A stretch of 64,000 nucleotides of DNA from an uncultured Eubacteriales bacterium (GCA_934456435.1 CAKSHH010000001.1:1-64000); one strand, 5' to 3'; shown: positions 25,452 to 34,949, numbered from the stretch's first letter. Translations and numbers: made by a program. The notes: generated by a model not told the origin, from the sequence alone.

Positions 25452-26846
25452 TTGGATAAAACAAATATGGGAAGCGTATCCCAGGTTATGGGACCTGTTG
25501 TCGATGTTCGTTTTGATGAGGGCAATCTGCCTGCGATCGACAACGCGCTTACGGTTAAAATAGGCGACCGCACTCTGACGGTTGAGGTTGCACAGCATAT
25601 CGGCGACAATACGGTTCGCTGTATTGCAATGGCATCGACCGACGGACTGACGAGGGGTGCACCGGTTACCGATACGGGACACGCAATCAGCGTGCCTGTC
25701 GGCAGAGAAACGCTCGGACGTATATTCAACGTGCTCGGAGAAGCGGTTGACGACATGGAAACTCCTCAGACAAAGGAGAGGTGGAACATTCACCGCCCGG
25801 CTCCGAGCTATGATGAGCTTTCCACATCAACGGAGATCCTCGAAACGGGAATTAAGGTTATCGACCTTATATGCCCCTATTCAAAGGGCGGCAAGATCGG
25901 ACTCTTCGGCGGCGCAGGCGTCGGCAAGACCGTTCTTATAATGGAGCTTATCAACAACATTGCCAAACAGCACGGCGGTATTTCCGTGTTCACGGGTGTC
26001 GGAGAAAGAACCCGTGAGGGCAACGATCTTTATAACGAAATGAAGGAGTCCGGAGTTCTCAATAAGACCGCACTTGTCTACGGCCAGATGAATGAGCCGC
26101 CGGGAGCCAGAATGAGAGTCGGTCTTTCGGGACTGACAATGGCGGAGTATTTCCGCGATGAGGAGAAGCAGGACGTTCTTCTCTTCATTGACAATATTTT
26201 CAGATTCACACAGGCAGGAAGCGAGGTTTCGGCTCTGCTCGGACGTATGCCCTCCGCCGTCGGATATCAGCCGACGCTTGCAACGGAAATGGGTGCCTTG
26301 CAGGAGAGAATCACCTCGACGAAAAAGGGCTCTATCACATCGGTCCAGGCAGTTTATGTCCCTGCCGATGACCTGACGGACCCTGCACCTGCAACGACGT
26401 TTGCCCACCTTGATGCGACCACGGTTCTTTCAAGAAGCATCTCGTCGCAGGGTATTTATCCTGCTGTTGATCCGCTTGAGTCAACGAGCCGTATTCTCAA
26501 TCCCGAAATACTCGGAGAGGAGCACTACGCCGTTGTCAGAGAGGTTCAGCGTGTGCTTCAGCGTTACAATGAGCTGATGGACATCATAGCAATTATGGGT
26601 ATGGATGAGCTTTCGGACGACGACAAGCTGCTTGTAAACCGCGCCAGAAAGGTTCAGCGATTCCTTTCGCAGCCGTTCCACGTTTCGGAAAAATTCAACG
26701 GATTCCCCGGAATCTATGTACCGCGTTCGGAGACGATCAGAGGCTTCAAAGAGATACTTGAGGGCAAGCACGACGACCTTCCCGAATCGGCATTCCTTTT
26801 CGTCGGCACAATAGACGATGCAGTCGAAAAGGCGAAGAGGTTATAA
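25452..26846 (+). CDS. atpD: F-type ATP synthase subunit beta
   Basis: A 464-residue catalytic subunit. Walker A is GGAGVGKT; GERTREGNDLY carries the catalytic Glu, and the DELSDDDK sequence matches the DELSEED motif that touches gamma and epsilon. The best start is TTG 25452 behind GGGAGTGAT; an in-frame TTG at 25428 lacks an SD sequence. The next gene begins 2 bases after the stop. Confidence 0.98.
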   Translation: MDKTNMGSVSQVMGPVVDVRFDEGNLPAIDNALTVKIGDRTLTVEVAQHIGDNTVRCIAMASTDGLTRGAPVTDTGHAISVPVGRETLGRIFNVLGEAVDDMETPQTKERWNIHRPAPSYDELSTSTEILETGIKVIDLICPYSKGGKIGLFGGAGVGKTVLIMELINNIAKQHGGISVFTGVGERTREGNDLYNEMKESGVLNKTALVYGQMNEPPGARMRVGLSGLTMAEYFRDEEKQDVLLFIDNIFRFTQAGSEVSALLGRMPSAVGYQPTLATEMGALQERITSTKKGSITSVQAVYVPADDLTDPAPATTFAHLDATTVLSRSISSQGIYPAVDPLESTSRILNPEILGEEHYAVVREVQRVLQRYNELMDIIAIMGMDELSDDDKLLVNRARKVQRFLSQPFHVSEKFNGFPGIYVPRSETIRGFKEILEGKHDDLPESAFLFVGTIDDAVEKAKRL

Positions 26847-26848
26847 TA

Positions 26849-27109
26849 ATGAATACTTTTAAACTGACGATCGCTTCGCCCGACGGCAACAGGTTTTCCG
26901 ACGAGGCGCAGATGCTCACCGCGAGGGGAATAGACGGAGATTTTGCGATTCTTGCAGGACATATTCCGTTTATCACAACTCTTCAGCCGTGTGAGTGCAA
27001 GGTTGTGTTGCCGGATTCAAGCGAAAAAATCGGCGTGGTCGACGGGGGACTGCTGACCGTGTCCGAAAAGGGCGTCACCCTGCTTTCCGGTAGCTTTGAA
27101 TGGAAATAA
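26849..27109 (+). CDS. atpC: F-type ATP synthase subunit epsilon, beta-sandwich domain only
   Basis: An 86-residue epsilon: the whole N-terminal beta sandwich is present (LTIASPDGNRFSDEAQML, IDGDFAILAGH, GVVDGGLLTVSEKGVTLLS), but the C-terminal helical hairpin of about 45 residues is absent. That hairpin is the part that blocks ATP hydrolysis and senses ATP in many bacteria. The stop is followed at once by a terminator, so this is a natural end of the gene, not a window artefact. Short epsilons are known in some bacteria. Prediction: this enzyme is not inhibited through epsilon. Confidence 0.95.
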   Translation: MNTFKLTIASPDGNRFSDEAQMLTARGIDGDFAILAGHIPFITTLQPCECKVVLPDSSEKIGVVDGGLLTVSEKGVTLLSGSFEWK

Positions 27110-27121
27110 AAAACAAACAGA

Positions 27122-27162
27122 AAAACACCGAAGTCTTGATCAATTAGACTTCGGTGCTTTTT
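27122..27162. terminator. Bidirectional terminator, atp operon and recG
   Basis: Perfect 11-bp stem CACCGAAGTCT (27126-27136) with AGACTTCGGTG (27146-27156), A run on the left and T run on the right. It serves the atp operon on one strand and the recG operon on the other. Confidence 0.9.
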
Positions 27163-29191
27163 AGTTCATGATATATTCCGAATTGAACAGGTCGTAAATT
27201 GCTTTGCTGAGGTTCTGATTTTCGGGCTTTTGCAGAGCATAATCGCTTTCAAGGATTTCTCTTGCAAAGCGGTGAGCTTCGGTCAAAAGTGCCGAATCGG
27301 TCAGCGATGCCATTTTCATATTCGGCAGACCGTGCTGACGCGCTCCGAAGAAATCGCCCGGACCTCTCATTTTGAGGTCTTCGTCGGCAATCTTGAATCC
27401 GTCGGTTGTCTTGGTCATTACGTTCATACGCTTTTTGGCGCCGTCGGTTTTGGCGTCGGTGATGAGAATACAGGTCGATTTGTATTTTCCTCTTCCGATG
27501 CGGCCCCTGAGCTGATGAAGCTGTGAAAGGCCGAAACGCTCGGCATTTTCAATTACCATTATTACCGCATTCGGCACGTCAACGCCGACTTCAATGACCG
27601 TTGTGGACACGAGAAGCTTGATTTCCCCCGAAACAAAACGGGACATAACCTCTTCCTTTTGCTTTGGCTTCATTTTGCCGTGGAGCAGTCCAACCTCATA
27701 TCCGCTGAAAAAGCCTTTGGAAAGATTTTCGGCATAGCTCTCTGCGGCGGCAATGTCCGTGGAGTCGCCATCCTCGACGAGCGGACAGACTATGTATCCC
27801 TGTCTGCCCTCGTCAAGATGCTTCTTGACATAGTTGAAAGCACGGGTGCGAAGCTTGCCGCCGACGCAGTAGGTTTCAATGGGCTGTCTGCCGGGCGGAA
27901 GCTCATCAAGAATTGAAACATCAAGGTCGCCGTAAACCATGAGCGCAAGTGTGCGCGGGATTGGTGTTGCCGACATGACGAGAGTGTGCGGTCGGTCGCC
28001 CTTTTTGCTGAGAGTTGCTCTGTGCTTGACGCCGAAACGGTGCTGTTCGTCGGTGATTACAAGACCGAGCGACTTGAACTCCACGTCGTCCTGAATCAAT
28101 GCGTGAGTGCCGATTATCAGGTCTGTTTCTCCGCTTTTCAGTTTTGCCTTGACGGCTCTTTTGTTTGCTGCGGTTACCGAGCCTGTCAGCAGCTCGGTGT
28201 GAATATCCGCTCCGGCAAAAAGCTTTTGACAGGTCGCATAGTGCTGCTGAGCCAGAATCTCTGTCGGAGCCATAAATGCGCATTGATAGCCGTTTTTGAC
28301 GACGGTATATATCAGCGCGGCGGCAACGGCGGTTTTGCCTGAACCGACGTCACCCTGTAAAAGACGGTTCATTGTTATTTGTGCCGTCATTTGTTTTATG
28401 CTTTCGCTGACGGCTCTTTTCTGCGCTCCCGTGAGTTCAAAGGGGAGGGTGCGGCAGTATTCAGCCGTGTAGTCGCGGTCAATTTCAACCGGCGTGGTCT
28501 CTTTCCTATTGCCCTTGAGCTTCATCAGTCCGAGCTGAAAAATAAAAAGCTCTTCAAAGATGATTCTGCGTCTCGCTTCGCGGAGAAGATCCTCATTTTC
28601 GGGAATGTGGAGCTGGCGAACAGCCTTGTTTATCTCCATCAGACACAGGCGGTCACGCAGGCTTTGGGGCAGACAGTCGGTGAAATAGTCGTCGCCTGAG
28701 GAAAAGGCCTGTTTAATGAGCTTTTCAATGTATTTTGAGTTTATCCCTGCCGTCAGATGATATATCGGGTGAATCCTCATACCGACGGACGCCTTTTCAA
28801 TCAGCGGAGAAGTCATTTCACGGCGATGAAAGTTGCCGCCGACCTTTCCGTAGAAAAGGTATTCTTCGCCTGCTTCAAGGCTTTCGGCGAGGTATTTGCT
28901 GTTGAAAATCGTAATGTTGCAGAGTGATTCGCCGTCCGTTGCGACGGTTTTGTATATTGTCATTGACTTGCTGATCTTAGCCCCTCGCGGCTTGTGGTCG
29001 ACGGTTGCTCTTATACAGCACGGCTCGTCGAACGGTGCGGCGTCGATCGGAGTTATCTTGCTCCAGTCCGTATAATCTCTGGGGTAAAAGCGCAAAAGAT
29101 CACCGACGGTGAAAATGCCGAGCTTGTTAAGAATTTTTGCCCGCTTTTCACCGACACCCTTGAGATACTTTATGTCGGTCGTCTTGTCCAT
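27161..29191 (-). CDS. recG: ATP-dependent DNA helicase RecG
   Basis: A 676-residue superfamily 2 helicase that remodels stalled forks. N-terminal helix-hairpin region DIKYLKGVGEKRAKILNKLG and a wedge/OB domain, then Walker A GDVGSGKTAVA, DEQH, SATPIPRTLAL, and the motif VI QLRGRIGRG. The start used is ATG 29191, whose A overlaps the TAA of the upstream lipoprotein gene (TAATG), giving the family length; an upstream start 36 bases earlier is possible. It is last in ymdB-lipoprotein-recG. Confidence 0.97.
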   Translation of the reverse strand: MDKTTDIKYLKGVGEKRAKILNKLGIFTVGDLLRFYPRDYTDWSKITPIDAAPFDEPCCIRATVDHKPRGAKISKSMTIYKTVATDGESLCNITIFNSKYLAESLEAGEEYLFYGKVGGNFHRREMTSPLIEKASVGMRIHPIYHLTAGINSKYIEKLIKQAFSSGDDYFTDCLPQSLRDRLCLMEINKAVRQLHIPENEDLLREARRRIIFEELFIFQLGLMKLKGNRKETTPVEIDRDYTAEYCRTLPFELTGAQKRAVSESIKQMTAQITMNRLLQGDVGSGKTAVAAALIYTVVKNGYQCAFMAPTEILAQQHYATCQKLFAGADIHTELLTGSVTAANKRAVKAKLKSGETDLIIGTHALIQDDVEFKSLGLVITDEQHRFGVKHRATLSKKGDRPHTLVMSATPIPRTLALMVYGDLDVSILDELPPGRQPIETYCVGGKLRTRAFNYVKKHLDEGRQGYIVCPLVEDGDSTDIAAAESYAENLSKGFFSGYEVGLLHGKMKPKQKEEVMSRFVSGEIKLLVSTTVIEVGVDVPNAVIMVIENAERFGLSQLHQLRGRIGRGKYKSTCILITDAKTDGAKKRMNVMTKTTDGFKIADEDLKMRGPGDFFGARQHGLPNMKMASLTDSALLTEAHRFAREILESDYALQKPENQNLSKAIYDLFNSEYIMN

Positions 29192-30786
29192 TACTGAGTC
29201 GTCCATTCTTCGATATTGGCGAAGCAATCGCCGGGGAGGGTAGCAATGTCATTCTTGATTTTACCCGAACGCACCGCAATGCCGGAACGAAATGAAATCG
29301 GGATAAAGGGGAGCTCGTCGGAGAAAGTGTCGATGAACTTTTGCAGATTGATTTCTCCTGTGACGTACTTATTGTAAAGCTTTGCACTTTTCGATGCGGA
29401 GTCGATTCCGTAACGCAGACTGCCGTCGGACGCAAAGAATCTTGAAAGGCCGAAATCGTTTGAGAGTCTTGTTTCGCCGATGTAGAGGTCGAAGCTCTCG
29501 CTTTCGATTGCCGAAATGTAGTCGGAATAGGACACCTCTCTGATGGTGACCTTGATATTTACCTTTTCAAAGGCCTGCTGTATTCCGCGAGCGAGTGAGC
29601 GGCGAAAATCATTTTCGCTGTTGACGAGCAGGGTCAGGTTCAGGGTTCCTGCATCGGAATATCTTGCGCCCGAATCACCGATCGCGGAGAATCCCACTTC
29701 GTCAAGAAGCTCTGCCGATGAATCGGTCTTTGCCTTTAGGGTCGGCAGGGTACATCCGCTGAGGGCGTAATATGACGGGTGAAACGGCAGGGGCGCAGCA
29801 ACGGCACAGCCGGCGAAAGAAACCGAAGAAAGCTCTGTTCTGTCAAGTGCAAGCGCCATTGCACGGTGCACCTTTGGCTCGGAAAGCACCTTGTTTTTTG
29901 AATTTATGCCGAGATATACAAAGTTCGTGAGTGTTACCGTGTTGTCGATTTCCGTGAATTTTGTATATTTGCCCGATGTGAAATCATCGCAGTAGAAGTC
30001 AATTTCTCCGAGATTGAAAAGGCTTTGATATTCCTTGGTGTCTGTGACGTCGACAAGACCTATTTTATTGTATTTGGGGTGATAGCCGCCGAGTCTTTCT
30101 TTGTTGACCTGGAGATATTTTGATTCCTTGCCCGTGACAACGGTGTATCTTCCGCTTCCGACAGGAATCTTTGACGAATACTCGGTTTTGACGGTTGTTG
30201 TGTCGCTGTCGTTATCGGTTTGACCGGATTCGGTTGTCTGAACGTCCGATGAAGCCTTGATTATCGGAAAAACAAGGTTGGAAATTTCGTTCTTGTTCGC
30301 GACGGAAAGTGTGAAAACAACGCAGTCGTTTCCGTTTGCCGCGGCACTTTTTATGTTCTCAAGGCAGAAAGAATAGTTAGTACTTTTTTTAGCAAGGTTA
30401 AAGGAGTAAACAACGTCCGCTGCGGAGAGTGCGGTGCCGTCGGTGAACTTCAAGCCGCTTTTTATGTTTACCGAAAGACTGTTTCCGCTCAGAGTGTGTG
30501 ACTGAGCTACGAGATACTCGGCTTTGAAGCTGTTATCAACGCGGAAAAGCGAATCGTAAATCAGGACGGAAAGATACTTGTTCATTGTTCCCGTTGCCTT
30601 GTAGGGGTCGAGAGAGTCTGTGCGAAGATACGGAATACTGAAACCGATTTCGTCAATTCCGGGATCGACGTCGGACTTTCCGAGGTTTGATATTGTGTCA
30701 ATTACCGAATTACCCTTACAGCCGCAGAGAGAAAGAAGCATTGCGGCACAGAGCAAAGCGGCAATAATTTTTCTTGTGTATTTCAT
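29191..30786 (-). CDS. Oligopeptide-type extracellular solute-binding lipoprotein
   Basis: A 531-residue family 5 substrate-binding protein. Lipoprotein signal with lipobox LCGC (Cys about 23). Family landmarks: PYLRTDSLDPYKATG, the LKFTDGTALSAADVVYSF block and a late ALDRTEL. Such proteins bind peptides (or nickel, sugars) for an ABC importer, but no permease or ATPase gene is adjacent. It is placed between ymdB and recG; it may hand its ligand to a transporter encoded elsewhere. Confidence 0.9.
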   Translation of the reverse strand: MKYTRKIIAALLCAAMLLSLCGCKGNSVIDTISNLGKSDVDPGIDEIGFSIPYLRTDSLDPYKATGTMNKYLSVLIYDSLFRVDNSFKAEYLVAQSHTLSGNSLSVNIKSGLKFTDGTALSAADVVYSFNLAKKSTNYSFCLENIKSAAANGNDCVVFTLSVANKNEISNLVFPIIKASSDVQTTESGQTDNDSDTTTVKTEYSSKIPVGSGRYTVVTGKESKYLQVNKERLGGYHPKYNKIGLVDVTDTKEYQSLFNLGEIDFYCDDFTSGKYTKFTEIDNTVTLTNFVYLGINSKNKVLSEPKVHRAMALALDRTELSSVSFAGCAVAAPLPFHPSYYALSGCTLPTLKAKTDSSAELLDEVGFSAIGDSGARYSDAGTLNLTLLVNSENDFRRSLARGIQQAFEKVNIKVTIREVSYSDYISAIESESFDLYIGETRLSNDFGLSRFFASDGSLRYGIDSASKSAKLYNKYVTGEINLQKFIDTFSDELPFIPISFRSGIAVRSGKIKNDIATLPGDCFANIEEWTTQ

Positions 30787-30813
30787 TTGATATTACTCCC
30801 TTTGTGATCGGTG

Positions 30814-31596
30814 TTACCTTATAATTATCGGGTCGATTTTAACTGTCAGTCCCGTTGATTCGTCAATTTCAAATATACATCCGTTTATGAAAACATTGTC
30901 TTCCTTTGCCGTGAAAACCGTCGGCATACAGGTTTTCAGCGACCTAATTATACATTCGGGCTGTACGCCGAGAACGGAGTCCTCACTTCCGCACATTCCG
31001 AGGTCGGTTATGTAACCCGTACCGTTCGGAAGTATTGAGGCGTCGGCAGTCTGAATATGGGTGTGTGTGCCGAAAAAAGCCGACACTCTGCCGTCGGCAT
31101 AGAAGCCGAGCGCGCGTTTTTCGCCCGTCGCTTCGGCGTGAAAATCGACAACCTTTATTTTGCAGTCCTTGATCTGTGAAAGTGCATTGTCAAGCGAATC
31201 GAACGGATTGGCGTAGCTGCCGCCCATAAAGGCATTTCCCATGAGATTGATCACGCCGACGCGGTAACGTCCCATATCGACGATACCGATACCCTTGCCG
31301 GGACAGAAGGGGTGCATATTGTAAGGACGAAGAATGCAGTCGTGCTCATCAATGTAATCATGGATTTCGCGGCGGCGGAAAACGTGATTCCCCGTCGTAA
31401 TAATATCCGCTCCGGCGGATATTAGCTGTTCTGCCGAGGAGGGAAGTATGCCGTTGCCCTTGGCGGAGTTTTCTCCGTTCACCAAACAGACGTCAATGCC
31501 GTATTCTCTTTTAATTTTCGGCAAACGGCGTGTTACCGTATCACAGCCGCCGCTGCTCACAACGTCGCCCAGAGCAAGAAGCTTCATTATTTTCAC
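30814..31596 (-). CDS. YmdB-type metallophosphoesterase
   Basis: A 260-residue enzyme of the TIGR00282/YmdB family, a cyclic-nucleotide phosphodiesterase in Bacillus. Metal motifs: LALGDVV, NGENS, TTGNHVF, FHAEATGEK, GTHTHIQTAD. First gene of the operon with the lipoprotein and recG. The start is either GTG 31596 or ATG 31587; neither has a strong SD sequence. Substrate 2',3'-cAMP or similar is inferred from the family. Confidence 0.9.
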   Translation of the reverse strand: MKIMKLLALGDVVSSGGCDTVTRRLPKIKREYGIDVCLVNGENSAKGNGILPSSAEQLISAGADIITTGNHVFRRREIHDYIDEHDCILRPYNMHPFCPGKGIGIVDMGRYRVGVINLMGNAFMGGSYANPFDSLDNALSQIKDCKIKVVDFHAEATGEKRALGFYADGRVSAFFGTHTHIQTADASILPNGTGYITDLGMCGSEDSVLGVQPECIIRSLKTCMPTVFTAKEDNVFINGCIFEIDESTGLTVKIDPIIIR

Positions 31597-31622
31597 GCTT
31601 TCTTTGATTTATCTTAAATAAT

Positions 31623-31651
31623 ATTATATCAAAGAGAATATAATTTGTACA
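31623..31651 (-). promoter_or_regulatory. Promoter of the ymdB-recG operon
   Basis: Minus strand TGTACA (31651-31646), 17-base spacer, TATAAT (31628-31623) with TGA before it. Confidence 0.7.
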
Positions 31652-31669
31652 GAAAAAAAGAAATAAATA

Positions 31670-31698
31670 TTGACATAACTTCAAGAAAATATTAGAAT
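31670..31698 (+). promoter_or_regulatory. Sigma-A promoter of the cohesin-like protein gene
   Basis: TTGACA (31670-31675), 17-base spacer, TAGAAT (31693-31698), nearly consensus. It stands back to back with the ymdB promoter, which begins 19 bases to its left. Confidence 0.82.
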
Positions 31699-31731
31699 AA
31701 AATAAATAAACTGCAAGGAGAATGTATTGTT

Positions 31732-32526
31732 ATGAAAATGCTCAAAAAAATATTGGCAGTTGTAATTGTTGTAATTATGGCTATCGGAGTTATTCCGATG
31801 TCGGCTTCCGCAGCTCCTGCCGCTCCGAAGTTCACGCTCAAGGTGATTTCCGAAACGGACAGCAGCGTAACGCTTCAGTTTTCGCTTGTAAGCGGCGGCT
31901 TCAATGCTTTTGATATTAAATTCACGGGTTCGGGAACGCTTGGTGCCTGCAAAAGCATAAAGGCTACCGATGAGTTCAACAACCTTAAATTGAAGTATAT
32001 GAATGAGGATCATATCGTTTCTTCCGCATTCAATGTAAATACCGGTATGTTTTCCGTTGCCACAACAAAGGCGATTGACCGGTCGATTACGATCTGCAAC
32101 GTTGTTTTTGCAAAGAACAAGGCAACAAGCGTAAAGACATCAGATTTCAACGTTGTTTTTTCAAGCTGTGTTGTTTTTTCGGGCAATCAGAATGTTGACC
32201 TCACTTCAAAAGTATCCGTCACCAAGGCAACCGCAGGCTACATAATTTTTGATACTGATTCCGTCAGCGGAAACTATAAGGACACCAAGAAGATCAGCTA
32301 CAAGTCGAGCTATTCGGCAAAGGAGATTAAGTGGGAGTCATCAAACACAAAGGTTGCTACCGTTGACGATTCCGGCAACGTAAAGATGACGGGCAAGGGC
32401 ACCGCGACAATCAAGGCGACAAGTGCCGATGGTTCGGCAAGCGCAGAGTGCAAGGTTACGGTTAAATATTCGTTCCTGCAGTGGATAATTGTCATCGTCC
32501 TCTTCGGCTGGCTTTGGTATGTTTAA
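31732..32526 (+). CDS. Surface protein with cohesin-like and bacterial Ig-like domains
   Basis: A 264-residue exported protein. Signal peptide 1-27 (cleavage after ASA). Residues about 32-160 read like a cohesin fold: alternating strands with 'FNAFDIKFTG', then 'NVNTGMFSVA', 'SITICNVVFAKNK'. An Ig-like Big_2 domain follows (about 175-243) with IKWESSNTKVATVDDSGNVKMTGKG. The C-terminus is a hydrophobic, aromatic tail (FLQW...LFGWLWYV), probably a membrane anchor without LPXTG. A single cohesin-like domain plus anchor could display one dockerin protein such as the protease at 15079. The cohesin call is by pattern only. Confidence 0.72.
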   Translation: MKMLKKILAVVIVVIMAIGVIPMSASAAPAAPKFTLKVISETDSSVTLQFSLVSGGFNAFDIKFTGSGTLGACKSIKATDEFNNLKLKYMNEDHIVSSAFNVNTGMFSVATTKAIDRSITICNVVFAKNKATSVKTSDFNVVFSSCVVFSGNQNVDLTSKVSVTKATAGYIIFDTDSVSGNYKDTKKISYKSSYSAKEIKWESSNTKVATVDDSGNVKMTGKGTATIKATSADGSASAECKVTVKYSFLQWIIVIVLFGWLWYV

Positions 32527-32547
32527 TCAAACAACAAAATGAACAAT

Positions 32548-32581
32548 AAAAAAGAAGTCTGAGCGATCAGACTTCTTTTTT
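32548..32581. terminator. Bidirectional terminator with GCGA tetraloop
   Basis: Perfect 15-bp inverted repeat (32548-32562 with 32567-32581), GNRA-type loop GCGA, A and T runs on the two sides. It separates the cohesin-like gene from the convergent peptidase gene. Confidence 0.92.
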
Positions 32582-32589
32582 ATGTGATT

Positions 32590-34092
32590 TCAGATATTAA
32601 GAATGTCCTTAACCTTTGAGCCGATTTCGCGGATTTTGTCCGTGCCGGATTCAATCATCTTTTTCGTTGTAACAAGTGAGTAATTGTCGCAGGGACCGAT
32701 TTCATCGGTTGAAAGCTCTTCAATCATAAGAGCCATTTTGATGAATGAAACAATCTGCTCATACATGAGCTCAGCGTCGAATTTGTCCATCTCGTCGTTT
32801 TCGCTGATAACACAAAGGCAGTCGGGCGCGGTTACAAGAGCGATTTCCGGTATTCCGCAGTTGAACAGGGGCTGACCCTCGCCGAAATGCAGGAAATTGT
32901 GACCTCTGAGAGTGAGCGTATAAACCTTGGTGCGTTCGTCGAGCGAGTCGAAGTAAATATCGTCGAGCTTTTGGTTGCCAGTGTAAACGATCTCGGTTTC
33001 GACGTCTCCGGTCTGCTTGTACTCTCCGTCCTCTGTTTTCCACATCTTACAGCCGAGGTGCTCGACCGAAAGACCCGCAACGGCTTTGAGGTGACCCTCC
33101 TTGCCGTCCCAATGGCTTCTGTGTGCCATGAGCCACTTTGAGGTTGCCTGAACTCCGCCGCCGTCAATGTTCTTGAAGTTCGGCAGTCTGAAATGTCCGG
33201 TAACAAAGACGAAAATATGGGTTCGCTTGAGCGGCTTATCCTTGAGATATTTTATCATTGCCAGCATAGCAATGGGACCGTTCTCTTCAATGCAGTTCGT
33301 TCCGTCGGTGTGGGTGTTGATTATTACGCTTTCGCCGTCCTCTTCACCGTCAAGAACGCACCAGAAGGATTCGGTCTTTGCGTACTTTTCGATTTCCGCT
33401 TCAAGAGTAAAGGTAGCTGTTGAGCCTTTTTTAGCCTCTTCAATAACCTTTTGACCGTTCTTTGAGTTGACCCAAACGGCAGGGATTCCCTGATATCCGA
33501 GAATAAACGGGAGGTACTGACCCTCGATGCAGTCGTCGTTTATGCCTTTCCATATACATATAACCGCCTTTGCGCCTGCCAGCTTTGCCATTCTCAAAAA
33601 CGGGAAATTGACAAAGGCCGTTGCAACGGGGCCGTTATAGTGGCTCGGAAGAGTGAGGCCCTCCGGAATACTTCTTCCTTTTTCGTCGAAGGCAATTTCA
33701 CTCGGCAAAAAGTCAAGTTCATTAACCTCTACAACGGCAATCTTGCCGGCAGTCGTAAGGTATCCGACGTGCTTTTCATTGACAAGGGTGAGGGGAGCCG
33801 TGATGCCCTCGGCAGGCGTCTCTCCCGAATACGGAAAAGCTGAGGAGATAGGCACCTCAATGTCGCCGTCCTCGGCATTGATTACAATTTTTTTGCTCTT
33901 TTCTTCCCAACGCATAAAACGGCTCGGATCGGAAAAGGTCTCAAGACCCATTTCGTGAATCTGACTCTTTATGTATTTGATGAAATTTCGCTGAGCCTTG
34001 GTGCCCGTAAGTCGTACACCAAATGAGTTCATCTTTTCAACTTCCTGCTGAAGAAGCTCAGGTGAAGTTATACCTGTTAAGTCTATTTTCAT
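32590..34092 (-). CDS. M28-like aminopeptidase with PA-type insert
   Basis: A 500-residue cytoplasmic enzyme with no signal peptide. The start is ATG 34092; a nearer ATG at 34101 would almost touch the AGGAGG. Residues about 45-250 include a PA-type region (AKLAGAKAVICIWKG). The peptidase half starts with VIINTHTDGTN, has SVEHLGCKM, and an HFGEGQPL segment late on. The HTD plus EH pattern resembles M28 metallopeptidases, but not every metal ligand can be placed, so another M28-related hydrolase is possible. Confidence 0.75.
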   Translation of the reverse strand: MKIDLTGITSPELLQQEVEKMNSFGVRLTGTKAQRNFIKYIKSQIHEMGLETFSDPSRFMRWEEKSKKIVINAEDGDIEVPISSAFPYSGETPAEGITAPLTLVNEKHVGYLTTAGKIAVVEVNELDFLPSEIAFDEKGRSIPEGLTLPSHYNGPVATAFVNFPFLRMAKLAGAKAVICIWKGINDDCIEGQYLPFILGYQGIPAVWVNSKNGQKVIEEAKKGSTATFTLEAEIEKYAKTESFWCVLDGEEDGESVIINTHTDGTNCIEENGPIAMLAMIKYLKDKPLKRTHIFVFVTGHFRLPNFKNIDGGGVQATSKWLMAHRSHWDGKEGHLKAVAGLSVEHLGCKMWKTEDGEYKQTGDVETEIVYTGNQKLDDIYFDSLDERTKVYTLTLRGHNFLHFGEGQPLFNCGIPEIALVTAPDCLCVISENDEMDKFDAELMYEQIVSFIKMALMIEELSTDEIGPCDNYSLVTTKKMIESGTDKIREIGSKVKDILNI

Positions 34093-34124
34093 TATTATCA
34101 TACCTCCTGTGATTTACTCCCGAT

Positions 34125-34154
34125 ATTATACTACAACAAATCTCGCTTTTTCAA
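34125..34154 (-). promoter_or_regulatory. Promoter of the M28-like peptidase gene
   Basis: Minus strand TTGAAA (34154-34149), 18-base spacer, TATAAT (34130-34125). Confidence 0.65.
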
Positions 34155-34265
34155 CCGTAAATGAGCGTGATTGTTATATTTTTTACAAATTGTTTAAATT
34201 GTTGATTTTCAGTTTATAATGGGTTACAATTAAACCGTAAATTTTTATTGGTGAGGACTGTTGAA

Positions 34266-34949
34266 ATGAAATACACAACCCTGCTTCTTGACCTCGATGA
34301 AACGCTTTTTGATTTTTCAAGGTCGGAAAGATTTGCAATAGACAAGCTCATGGAAAAATACAACATTCCCGTGACGGAAGAGAACCGCAGACTTTATTCG
34401 GATATCAATGACGAAAAGTGGCGAAAGCTTGAACGCGGCGAGATAACAAGACCTCAGCTTTTCAGAGAAAGATTTGAGGACTTTTTTGAAAAAACAGGTG
34501 TCAGAGCCGATGTTTCCGAAGCTAACCGTTCATATATGCGGTTTCTTTCTCAGGCGGGCTTTATTCTTGACGGTGCGCTTGAAACCTGCGAAAGACTCAG
34601 CGAAAGCTACTCGCTTTACCTTGTGACTAACGGTACAAAAATCGTTCAGAACGGCAGGCTGAACGGCTCACCGATAATGAAGTATATCAAGGGTGTTTTT
34701 ATCTCGGAAGAAATCGGATTCAACAAGCCGCAGAAAGAATACTTTGACTATGTGCTTGAGCATATTGAGGAAAAGGACAAGGCGAGAATACTTGTTGTCG
34801 GCGATTCGCTATCTTCGGACATTGCGGGCGCCGAAAACAGCGGACTTGATTCCTGCTGGGTAAACAGAAAAAATCAGAATGTCAAAAACGGAGCGACCTA
34901 CACAATAAGCTATATAACCGAAATATTTAAGGTAATACCGCAGAATTGA
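34266..34949 (+). CDS. YjjG-type HAD nucleotidase
   Basis: A 227-residue haloacid dehalogenase-type phosphatase, close to YjjG, which dephosphorylates pyrimidine nucleotides including damaged ones. Motif I is LLDLDETLFDF (Asp9, Asp11), motif II LVTNGT, motif III near FISEEIGFNKPQ, motif IV VVGDSLSSDIAG. ATG 34266 follows GGTGAGGA. The C-terminus is odd: the last six residues (KVIPQN) and the stop codon are encoded inside a dispersed repeat (34927-35010), so the original end of the protein seems to have been replaced. Confidence 0.88.
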   Translation: MKYTTLLLDLDETLFDFSRSERFAIDKLMEKYNIPVTEENRRLYSDINDEKWRKLERGEITRPQLFRERFEDFFEKTGVRADVSEANRSYMRFLSQAGFILDGALETCERLSESYSLYLVTNGTKIVQNGRLNGSPIMKYIKGVFISEEIGFNKPQKEYFDYVLEHIEEKDKARILVVGDSLSSDIAGAENSGLDSCWVNRKNQNVKNGATYTISYITEIFKVIPQN

